From positions 1-26,441 of IMG/VR virus record IMGVR_UViG_3300033997_000179: a stretch of DNA of 26,441 nucleotides; one strand, 5' to 3'. The position numbers and the translations under genes were made by a program. Below, piece after piece: positions 14,909-20,486 of the stretch. Source of the DNA: a virus. Positions within the stretch are counted from its first letter, which is position 1, and every line of letters starts with the position of its first letter. The notes under the pieces were generated by a model. That model worked only from the letters and a program-made list of their open reading frames with translations. It had not been told where the DNA came from and did not search any database.

Positions 14909-15145
14909 TCAGGCGGCGCCTTGCAGAATCTTCTTGGCCAGCGGGACAAGATCAGGGCGCAACCCGGCAATGGTGATCTCGCCACCGGATGCCTCCTGAA
15001 GGCGCTCAGCAATCTCAGGAGTCGGCTTGCGGTGGCCGCCAGCCAACTGCCAGAGATAGCCAGCACTGGTGCCGGCCTTCTTGGCGACTTCATCGCGGCG
15101 CTCTGGTGACGCTTTCGCCAGCCATTCACGCAAGTGGTCATTCAT
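14909..15145 (-). CDS. cro: Cro-like repressor, YdaS-type helix-turn-helix
   Basis: The protein has 78 residues. The helix-turn-helix is in RRDEVAKKAGTSAGYLWQLAGG (about 16-37), followed by RKPTPEIAERLQEASGGEIT, the pattern of YdaS/Cro-like phage regulators. GGAGGGG lies six bases before the ATG. As the first gene leftward of the operator region, it should compete with the cI-like repressor for the TTTAGC-N5-GCTAAA sites and lower early transcription. The divergent cI-like gene and shared operators support this. Confidence 0.85.
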   Translation of the reverse strand: MNDHLREWLAKASPERRDEVAKKAGTSAGYLWQLAGGHRKPTPEIAERLQEASGGEITIAGLRPDLVPLAKKILQGAA

Positions 15146-15176
15146 GTGGAACCCCTCCGACTATTTCACGGAGGAA

Positions 15177-15193
15177 TTTAGCCCACGGCTAAC
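15177..15193. promoter_or_regulatory. Operator O1 (TTTAGC-N5-GCTAAC)
   Basis: A 17-bp dyad with 11 of 12 consensus positions. It lies downstream of the cro promoter start, 30 bases before cro. Confidence 0.7.
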
Positions 15194-15209
15194 ATTTCAG
15201 CAACGCAAA

Positions 15210-15226
15210 TTTAGCCATGGGCACAT
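15210..15226. promoter_or_regulatory. Operator O2 (one perfect TTTAGC half)
   Basis: TTTAGC, five bases, then GCACAT; only one half is perfect. It abuts the next operator, so a bound dimer here would touch its neighbour, and it lies next to the -35 of the cI promoter. Confidence 0.5.
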
Positions 15227-15251
15227 TTAGCAGGCAGCTAAAGAGTGTCAA
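15224..15251 (-). promoter_or_regulatory. Early promoter PR driving cro and the replication operon
   Basis: On the minus strand a consensus TTGACA (15246-15251) is followed after 16 bases by TAAATG (15224-15229). The 3' half of O3 lies over the -10. The same layout recurs at 18661-18689. Confidence 0.65.
15226..15242. promoter_or_regulatory. Operator O3 (perfect TTTAGC-N5-GCTAAA)
   Basis: Both half sites are perfect. It fills the space between the -35 and -10 of the cro promoter and contains the presumed -35 of the cI promoter. Confidence 0.75.
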
Positions 15252-15260
15252 TATCGATCT
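15226..15260 (+). promoter_or_regulatory. Candidate PRM for the cI-like gene, probably leaderless
   Basis: CAATAT at 15249-15254 ends six bases before the ATG, so transcription would start at or within a base of the ATG. The matching -35 is TTTAGC inside O3, a poor match, as in lambda PRM. No Shine-Dalgarno sequence is visible. Confidence 0.4.
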
Positions 15261-15788
15261 ATGGATATCTTCGAAATACGAAAGGCCAACCTGATCAGGC
15301 TGATAGGCAGCCGAAGGAAAGGTGCGTGCGCTGAAAAGTGGGAGATGGCTCCAGCTCATCTAAGCCAGGTGCTTTCGAACAAAACAGCCAAGAACCTGGG
15401 CGAGGATGTCGCGCGCCGGATTGAGCAGAAGGAAGGGCTGCCGCATGGGTGGCTAGACGCCCTGCAGACGAAAGAAATTGCCGAGATGGCAGAAGCGGTC
15501 AGGCCACGCCCTTCATCGGAATCAATCAGCGAGCAGGCCGCCACCTACCAGCAGGCCCAGCGCGCCGCAGCCCTGATGGATTTCGCCACACCACGCACCC
15601 GCTCGGTGCTTGAGCGCATCAACCAGGCGGCCCTGGCCGGACGCCTGACTGACGCAGACCTCGATCTACTCGACCAGATAGCGGCGCGCTTCGAGAGCAG
15701 CGAAGGCGAACAACACGCCAGCCAGCAAGGAAGCCACCAACGCCTAAGGGAAAAGCTGCAGAAAAATGATCCACACACTCGGAAGTGA
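15261..15788 (+). CDS. cI: cI-like immunity repressor without a peptidase domain
   Basis: The protein has 175 residues. The first 68 (MDIFEIRKANLIRLIGSRRK, then WEMAPAHLSQVLSNKT and DVARRIEQKEGLPHGWLD) match the DNA-binding domain of Pseudomonas phage C-type repressors. The remainder is helical (residues 90-165) and lacks the S24/LexA-like Ser-Lys protease domain of such repressors, so RecA-driven self-cleavage is not expected. It diverges from cro across the operator cluster and overlaps the next gene, a HipA-like kinase, by 23 bases. It may thus act both as immunity repressor and as a HipB-like partner of the kinase; the second role is inference. ATG 15261 has no ribosome site, consistent with a leaderless message. 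Confidence 0.78.
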   Translation: MDIFEIRKANLIRLIGSRRKGACAEKWEMAPAHLSQVLSNKTAKNLGEDVARRIEQKEGLPHGWLDALQTKEIAEMAEAVRPRPSSESISEQAATYQQAQRAAALMDFATPRTRSVLERINQAALAGRLTDADLDLLDQIAARFESSEGEQHASQQGSHQRLREKLQKNDPHTRK

Positions 15789-16644
15789 TGCATTTGCAGG
15801 TGCGCTCAAGGCGCCGAAAGCAGTAGGTATCAGCCCCCTGTTCCGTGCCAACATCAGGGTCAACGGGGAGCGGTTGCGCTGCTACGTCAAGCCCATGCCG
15901 GACATGATCGACTGCCCGGCCACGCGCCGCAGCGTTGAAAACCGCGAAATCATCAATGAGGCGCTGGGCTACGTGCTGGCCGAGGCCTGCGGTTTTCGCG
16001 TGCCCGCTGTGGCCGGCATCATCCTGCTGGAGCGCGAGCAGATCCCCCAGCACCTGGCCGAGGAGCTGACCCGGCTGGGTGGCGGCGCCCAGGCCAACTA
16101 CCTCTGCTGGTTCAGCCAGGACATGAACCACCCCAACCTGGTGCAGAAGCACATGAAGGGCATCACGCTCGACTTCTTCCACCAGCGGCGCCTCAAGCGC
16201 CTGGTCAAGCACATTACCGAAGCACCCAATACGCCCAAGGTCATCGCCTTTGACGACTGGCTATTCAACTCGGATCGCCACCCCGGCAACCTGCTGGCCA
16301 GCACCCCAGACCCTACCCTGATCGATCATGGCAGGATCTTGGTCTACCCTAACTGGAAACCAGGCAGGCTTGGCGCGTTTGGCCCTGGCTACAGGCCAGG
16401 CAACCGCCTGCGGAACTTCATCGACGAGCACGAGCCGAATTGGAGTGAGAAGTTACCCAAGAAAAGCGAGATGCTCATGGCGTACAATTCGTTCGCAGTC
16501 AGCTTCAGGGAGCGAGGCGAAACAGCGGCCAGAGCAGTGCTGGCTGAGTTTTTCGACACCATCGACACTGACGCAATTGTCACCCTGCTGCGCATGCGGC
16601 ACGACCCGGCGGCCTACGCCAAAGCATCTGGCATGGTTCTATGA
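15766..16644 (+). CDS. HipA-like kinase
   Basis: The protein has 292 residues and shows the protein-kinase-like HipA_2/PI4K pattern: a likely ATP-binding Lys42 in YVKPMPD, an acidic helix RSVENREIINEALGYVL with Glu61 or Glu65, the catalytic loop FDDWLFNSDRHPGNLL (Asp170, Asn175) and the metal-binding IDHG (Asp187). All key residues are present, so it should be active. HipA kinases phosphorylate tRNA synthetases and stop growth; the target of this class is not known. The start overlaps the repressor gene by 23 bases with a weak ribosome site, implying coupled translation; the stop shares ATGA with the DUF3037-like gene. In lambda this place holds rexA, a phage-exclusion gene. Confidence 0.72.
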   Translation: MIHTLGSDAFAGALKAPKAVGISPLFRANIRVNGERLRCYVKPMPDMIDCPATRRSVENREIINEALGYVLAEACGFRVPAVAGIILLEREQIPQHLAEELTRLGGGAQANYLCWFSQDMNHPNLVQKHMKGITLDFFHQRRLKRLVKHITEAPNTPKVIAFDDWLFNSDRHPGNLLASTPDPTLIDHGRILVYPNWKPGRLGAFGPGYRPGNRLRNFIDEHEPNWSEKLPKKSEMLMAYNSFAVSFRERGETAARAVLAEFFDTIDTDAIVTLLRMRHDPAAYAKASGMVL

Positions 16645-17516
16645 GCAACCTGGCAAAATTACGCGAGCGGCTGAGCGCTACCGAACAATCGGTAGTCAAG
16701 GGCTTGTGGCGCCCGATAAGCGCCTGCCTGGATGAAGACACCGGCGAGTTCCTCAACGTCGGCGTCATGTTCGAGCACGGCGGCAAGGTTGAAGTGCGCA
16801 TGCTTGACAGCTTCGAGCGCATCAAATGCCTCTACGGCCAGCGTCTCGACCAAGCCAGCCTGATGCACCTGATGGTCGACATCGAAGAAACCATCCGCCG
16901 CAACCCGGTTGATCTGCCCAGCGAACTCAGCGAAACCATTCGCCTGGGTGAACCGCTGTTCGCCTCCGGGGCGGATGCCGAAAGCGTGGTCGATGAGTTC
17001 TTCCTCGACGTAGTGACACTGGGCATGCCCAGCGACAAGACGCGCAACAACAACTTTCGCTACCGCTCCAACCACAAGGTGCGTGAAACCCTGTTCGAGA
17101 TCATGCGCGAGAAGATGGCGCTACAGGCCGACCGCATCATCTGTGCCGAGCCCTACACGCTGAAGCTGCCCAACAGCGCCAGCATCGAGGTCGACATCGC
17201 CCTGCTCAATGAGCGCGCCGCCGGCGCTGTGGTGTCAGCCTGGTACAAAAGCCCCATGGTAGTCGAGAACAACCTACTGCAGGCGTCATCCGATCTACTG
17301 CTGATCACCAGCAACTCCGACCGCAAGCACGCCTCCATGTCCGTGCTGATGCCGCATGAGGCCAGCGGCATGAGCCGCCTGGAGTTCACCAAGCACCAGG
17401 ACACCACGCGGCGCTTGCTTGATCGTTACCAGAAGTACGGCATCGACATCATCGAGGCGCCATCCAGCGATGTGCTGGCCAACAGCACCATTGAGTGGTG
17501 GGGGAAAGTGGCTTGA
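16641..17516 (+). CDS. DUF3037-like protein paired with the kinase
   Basis: The protein has 291 residues. The N-terminal third (GLWRPISACLDEDTGEFLNV, then GVMFEHGG and MLDSFERIKCLYG) has the DUF3037 pattern, in which E-F-x-N-V/I-G-V is the key motif. The C-terminal half (about 165-280) looks like a separate alpha/beta domain with IEVDIALLNERAAGAVVSAW, NLLQASSDLLLITSNSD and RLLDRYQKYGIDIIEAP, which I cannot name. DUF3037 genes are often next to HipA_2-type kinase genes, which supports both calls. ATGA overlap with the kinase implies a fixed ratio. It could be an antidote, a substrate adaptor or a sensor; nothing in the sequence decides. Confidence 0.6.
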   Translation: MSNLAKLRERLSATEQSVVKGLWRPISACLDEDTGEFLNVGVMFEHGGKVEVRMLDSFERIKCLYGQRLDQASLMHLMVDIEETIRRNPVDLPSELSETIRLGEPLFASGADAESVVDEFFLDVVTLGMPSDKTRNNNFRYRSNHKVRETLFEIMREKMALQADRIICAEPYTLKLPNSASIEVDIALLNERAAGAVVSAWYKSPMVVENNLLQASSDLLLITSNSDRKHASMSVLMPHEASGMSRLEFTKHQDTTRRLLDRYQKYGIDIIEAPSSDVLANSTIEWWGKVA

Positions 17517-17550
17517 TCAATACCGCTAAAACGCTGGACAAACGGTCAGT

Positions 17551-17586
17551 ATTGAAGGCGTATTCAATCTAGCTATACAGTGGCTT
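17551..17586 (+). promoter_or_regulatory. Promoter and dyad before the YafO toxin pair
   Basis: TTGAAG (17552-17557), 16 bases, TATACA (17574-17579). An inverted repeat ATTGAA-N6-TTCAAT (17551-17568) covers the -35, a natural place for an autorepressor. The pair can therefore be expressed in a lysogen on its own. Confidence 0.5.
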
Positions 17587-17634
17587 GTGCCTTACAATTT
17601 CGGCCCTTTTCAGCAACACCAATAGGAGTGCGCC

Positions 17635-18138
17635 ATGTCTGCAAAAGCCGCCGCTCCTGCGCTCATCGTCGCAGCAATGGCACTGGTTGGAGACTACTCG
17701 GCAGCAGCCGAGACAACCAAGCAGGGTCGTGATGCTCAACACCTGTCGATTCCATTCAAGCAGGAAGACATCCGCGAGGTCATCGCAAAGATGGTCGGAG
17801 ACTGGAACGCGCTGGATGCCGATTACATGAAAATCGTTGCGAGCCTGGCTGAGTTCAGCAGGTTCGACGAAGAGCAGTTTCTCAAGAACATGGAGCTGCT
17901 GAAGGCCACTCGCCAACTCGAGGCGGCGCTGCAACAAGCGCAAGTGCCTGAGATTTTGAGCAGCGAGCATATGGCGCTACGCCGGGCTATCGCCAAGGTC
18001 AGAGGCCGCCTGGTCACCATTGATCACCTCCTCCGCCAACACTTCGTAACCCTAGACGAGTTTGAAACCCGTCTGTCTGGCAAGGCGTTAAGCGACTTGG
18101 CCGATCACACCAATCGGCAGCTGGCTAAGCTAGCCTAA
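17635..18138 (+). CDS. Unknown protein upstream of YafO toxin, candidate antitoxin
   Basis: The protein has 167 residues; AGGAG precedes ATG 17635. The first 25 residues (MSAKAAAPALIVAAMALVGD, then YSAAAE) are mildly hydrophobic and could be a weak signal peptide. The rest is helical and charged (FKQEDIREVIAKMVGDWNAL, MELLKATRQLEAALQQAQVP, AKVRGRLVTIDHLLRQHF). It is not a Phd/YefM protein like the usual antitoxin YafN. It ends eight bases before the toxin gene and both share one promoter, so it is the natural antitoxin candidate. If the N-terminus is truly exported, that role fails and the protein is something else. Confidence 0.65.
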   Translation: MSAKAAAPALIVAAMALVGDYSAAAETTKQGRDAQHLSIPFKQEDIREVIAKMVGDWNALDADYMKIVASLAEFSRFDEEQFLKNMELLKATRQLEAALQQAQVPEILSSEHMALRRAIAKVRGRLVTIDHLLRQHFVTLDEFETRLSGKALSDLADHTNRQLAKLA

Positions 18139-18146
18139 GGGAGCCA

Positions 18147-18587
18147 ATGGCGGTTGAAGTCAGCTTCCACCCGGAAACATTCGCGCTCTTCTTCAAGCCG
18201 GTAGACGCCAAGCATCCAGGCCTTTCAGACACGCTTCGGGCGGAGTTTGCGCGCTACATGGAGTCCGGCCGCCTGGAGATACCCTCGATATTCGGCAAGG
18301 ATGTGCCGTACATGCAGCCCGTGCAGGCCGCCCAGGCCTGCATGATGCATATCCATATCAAGATTCCGCCTGCCACCTTCCCCAAGGGCGTGCCGCAGCA
18401 CAATCGCGTATGCCGGCGCGGCAGCCCTGGCGAAGACGCCGCCCTGATCTACGTGCCCGGCGAACTGTACGAGGATCGCTTCCTTATTCTGGCTTTCTTC
18501 TGGCCTGATGCGCACGGCAAAGCCAGGGATCGCGCCACCATGAAGAAACTTGCAAGGCTTGCACAGGCCTGGCGCGACCAGAACTGA
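18147..18587 (+). CDS. YafO-family type II toxin (ribosome-dependent mRNA interferase)
   Basis: The protein has 146 residues. It matches the YafO pattern along most of its length: SGRLEIPSIFGKDVPY, a MHIHIKI strand, the PHNR-like PQHNRVCRRGS turn, DAALIYVPGELYEDRFLILA and a C-terminal RDRATMKKLARLAQAWR, against the known E. coli YafO layout of about 130 residues. YafO cleaves mRNA during translation near the start codon. AAGGGAG lies just before the ATG. The gene ends the immunity-region insert and is followed by a strong terminator. Confidence 0.82.
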   Translation: MAVEVSFHPETFALFFKPVDAKHPGLSDTLRAEFARYMESGRLEIPSIFGKDVPYMQPVQAAQACMMHIHIKIPPATFPKGVPQHNRVCRRGSPGEDAALIYVPGELYEDRFLILAFFWPDAHGKARDRATMKKLARLAQAWRDQN

Positions 18588-18603
18588 CCGCCAGCAAAAA
18601 CTG

Positions 18604-18627
18604 AAGCCCGCCCAGCGCGGGCTTTTT
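18604..18627 (+). terminator. Terminator after the YafO gene
   Basis: The stem AAGCCCGC/GCGGGCTT with a five-base loop is followed by TTTTT. It closes the repressor-side transcripts just before the second operator cluster. An A run on the 5' side would let it work on the other strand too. Confidence 0.85.
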
Positions 18628-18645
18628 CATGCCCAGCGAAAATAA

Positions 18646-18662
18646 TTTAGCTCTGAGCTATT
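18646..18662. promoter_or_regulatory. Operator O4 (TTTAGC-N5-GCTATT)
   Basis: One half perfect, the other with GCTA conserved. It ends on the first two bases of the -35 of the rightward promoter. Confidence 0.65.
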
Positions 18663-18689
18663 GACGTTATTTTAGCCTGTAGCTAAATT
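18661..18689 (+). promoter_or_regulatory. PL-like promoter of the right operon
   Basis: TTGACG (18661-18666), a 17-base spacer, TAAATT (18684-18689). O4 and O5 overlap it, so the lysogenic repressor should shut it off. Expected start near 18696. Confidence 0.7.
18671..18687. promoter_or_regulatory. Operator O5 (perfect TTTAGC-N5-GCTAAA)
   Basis: Both halves perfect, lying between -35 and -10 of the rightward promoter exactly as O3 lies in the cro promoter. Confidence 0.75.
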
Positions 18690-18718
18690 CACTCCATCGC
18701 CGCCGGAAACGACGGCCA

Positions 18719-18778
18719 GGCCGCAAGGCCACCGCTCTTTAACAACCAGCGCCATGAACAGCTAGCCGGGCAACCGGC
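18719..18778 (+). promoter_or_regulatory. nut-like antitermination site: boxA with two GCAA hairpins
   Basis: CGCTCTTTAACA at 18733-18744 is a consensus boxA. It is flanked by GGCC-GCAA-GGCC (18719-18730) and GCCGG-GCAA-CCGGC (18765-18778), hairpins with GNRA tetraloops. Lambda boxB loops fold like GNRA. The site lies 25-80 bases after the expected transcription start. Confidence 0.6.
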
Positions 18779-19002
18779 GAGGCAGCCCCGGCCATCACCT
18801 GTGGGGCGACAGAAAGTCAGGTGAACCAACCGCTACGCCGAACGGCGACCGGCGTTCAGAGGTAGGCCACAGAGGGGCCGAGCCTGACGAGGTGCTGACC
18901 GAACCGCGCGAATGACCCGAGAGGCGTAGCGAGCAAGACAAGGTTTCACTGGCTGGCCTTCCACCGAGGGCCAGACGGGAAGCCAGCCAGGGAGACACGG
19001 CC
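18779..19002 (+). other. Long untranslated leader of the right operon
   Basis: From the promoter to the first ATG there are about 300 bases with no ORF carrying a ribosome site. After the nut-like site the leader is GC-rich with several inverted repeats (for example CACCTG with CAGGTG at about 18797 and 18819, and GCCG/CGGC pairs near 18840-18860). It ends with the 43-nt element at 18942-18984. Confidence 0.5.
18942..18984 (+). promoter_or_regulatory. Structured RNA element, copy 1
   Basis: Outer stem GGTTTC/GAAGCC, linker ACTGG, inner stem CTGGCC/GGCCAG, ten-base loop, linker ACGG. Its end lies 18 bases before ATG 19003. A second copy with the same dimensions lies at 19244-19286. Confidence 0.65.
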
Positions 19003-19239
19003 ATGTTCGAAGCTATCCACTACAACCGCCACAGCAGCGAAGGGCACACCTGCTGCACCTACTTCTCCGATGACGTTACGGGCGTCTTCGGCTTTCACGT
19101 CACCGAGCAGCGCGCCGCCTTGAATTGCCAGCTCGGCCCCATTGAGGCCACTCGCTCAAACACCATCAGCCACTACTACAGCCACGCCCGCGGCCGGTAT
19201 GTGGCGCGGACTGAAGACGAAGTGCACGACTTCTCCTGA
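19003..19239 (+). CDS. First protein of the right operon, unknown (78 residues)
   Basis: GGGAG lies eight bases before the ATG. The protein begins MFEAIHYNRHSSEGHTCCTY and continues FSDDVTGVFGFHVTEQRAAL and SHYYSHARGRYVARTEDEV, a small beta-rich pattern with several His and Cys but no spaced zinc motif. No family recognised. Being the first gene under the repressor-controlled promoter, it is where lambda has N, but the protein is not Arg-rich and does not look like N. Confidence 0.62.
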   Translation: MFEAIHYNRHSSEGHTCCTYFSDDVTGVFGFHVTEQRAALNCQLGPIEATRSNTISHYYSHARGRYVARTEDEVHDFS

Positions 19240-19243
19240 TCAC

Positions 19244-19286
19244 GGTTTCACCGGCAGCCCTTCTCACCAGGGGCTGACGGGAAACC
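19244..19286 (+). promoter_or_regulatory. Structured RNA element, copy 2
   Basis: Outer stem GGTTTC/GAAACC, linker ACCGG, inner stem CAGCCC/GGGCTG, ten-base loop, linker ACGG. Length and spacing equal those of copy 1, and two inner base pairs differ by double changes that keep pairing. It ends 20 bases before GTG 19307. Confidence 0.65.
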
Positions 19287-19306
19287 AACCAACAGGAGCG
19301 CAAAAA

Positions 19307-19954
19307 GTGCCCAACCACATTACCAACCGCGTCAGCGCGCCCGCAGAAGTGCTGCGTTCGCTGATCAACGAACAAGGCGATATCGACTTCAACACCTTGC
19401 TGCCGTTCAAGGGCACTTTCCCTTGGGACTTCATCAGCGGCGGTGCAGAAACTGCGGCAGAGATGATCAGCGGAACGCCGCTCAATGACCATCCGCTGAT
19501 CAGCTCACTGCAGGCGTCGAACCGCCAGCGCGCAAACGTCATGGAGCTTGATGACGAAGATTTCGAGCAGTTCGTACAGATGCTGCGCAACAAGCGGGTT
19601 TGCGGACATCTGCATAATATGGACTGGGGGCGCGTTGCGTGGGGAACCAAGTGGAACGCCTATAGCCAGGAGATCGAACTGGAAGAAGGCCGCCTCAAGT
19701 TCGACACCGCCTGGTCTTGCCCGCAGCCGGTATTCGAGGCCCTTTCCAAGCAGCATCCGGCGGCTGTCATCGAAGTGCAGTTCGCCGATGAAGACATCGG
19801 CAGCAACTGCGGAACCCTGATCTTCAAGGGCGGGCAAATCGCCGAGAAAGACTGTGCTGGCCAATGGGGCGCCATGAGCAGCGCCGCCCAGCAGAAATGG
19901 TCGGCCTTTGCCTACGCCGTCAAAGGCTGGGAACCCGAGCAAGACGAAGACTGA
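19307..19954 (+). CDS. Api92-like protein (DUF1281/YubB ferredoxin-like)
   Basis: The chosen start is GTG 19307, eight bases after AGGAG, giving 215 residues; the longer frame to 19142 reads through the upstream gene and leader. The opening MPNHITNRVSAPAEVLRSLI is the typical start of this family, followed by IDFNTLLPF, the WGRVAWGTKWNAY block, FDTAWSCPQPVFEALSKQHP and a late ADEDIGSNCGTL block. These proteins carry a ferredoxin-like fold and are frequent on phages and plasmids; function is unknown. It lies after the second structured RNA element. Confidence 0.82.
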   Translation: MPNHITNRVSAPAEVLRSLINEQGDIDFNTLLPFKGTFPWDFISGGAETAAEMISGTPLNDHPLISSLQASNRQRANVMELDDEDFEQFVQMLRNKRVCGHLHNMDWGRVAWGTKWNAYSQEIELEEGRLKFDTAWSCPQPVFEALSKQHPAAVIEVQFADEDIGSNCGTLIFKGGQIAEKDCAGQWGAMSSAAQQKWSAFAYAVKGWEPEQDED

Positions 19955-20212
19955 CTCCAGCACCACCCGCTAAGCGCTGGGCGAACCCGGCGGGCGTGTG
20001 GTGCCCGTGCCGCTTCGGCATGCCAATGCGTTAGCGCCGGTCCATCTCAGCCGGCAGATCGGGCGCGCCAACGCCTGGATCAAAGCGCGCACGGGTGAAT
20101 AAAGCGGTAGCCAGGTGGCCGGTGAACGCCGGCATCCCCTGCAAGCGGCGGGCCTCGCCGCGGGCGACAGAGAGGCCAACCCCTACATCAACATCCACCA
20201 CAGGTGCCCACC
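19955..20212 (+). other. Structured intergenic region, no gene seen
   Basis: The 258-base gap has no ORF with a ribosome site. It holds nested inverted repeats: CACCAC/GTGGTG enclosing CCCGC/GCGGG, GTGCCG/CGGCAT, GCGTT/AACGC and GCGGCG/CGCCGC (20145-20161). The transcript should be heavily folded. Purpose unknown. Confidence 0.45.
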
Positions 20213-20476
20213 ATGAACGTACTCACCAAAGCCCGCGACTCCATCGCCGAGCTGCTCGACGCCATGCGCCACACCAGCCAAGCCAGCATGGCCGCCCAGC
20301 AGCGCCAGCGCCAGCCAGTACCCGCCCCGCGTGCCACCCACCTGGTGTGCAGCGGCAACGCCATGATCCGCGTGGTAGACGTCGACACCGGCCGCGTGCT
20401 CGGCTTCCGCCGCACCGTGCGCGAAGCGCGCTGGCTCGCCAGCCACCTGGAGCGTGGCCTGCACCTGCAACAGTGA
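20213..20476 (+). CDS. Small unknown protein (87 residues)
   Basis: ATG 20213 is preceded by AGGTG. The protein has a helical N-terminus (MNVLTKARDSIAELLDAMRH), a Gln/Arg/Pro linker, then a small beta part: THLVCSGNAMIRVVDVDTGR with VLGFRRTVREARWLASHLE. No family recognised. It ends 10 bases before the tandem-HTH gene. Confidence 0.65.
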   Translation: MNVLTKARDSIAELLDAMRHTSQASMAAQQRQRQPVPAPRATHLVCSGNAMIRVVDVDTGRVLGFRRTVREARWLASHLERGLHLQQ

Positions 20477-20486
20477 GGGCGCCAGC

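Noticed and set aside
18690-19002. Leader considered as a tRNA or known riboswitch
   Set aside because: No cloverleaf, no TTCGA-type T loop and no ligand-binding core that I recognise.
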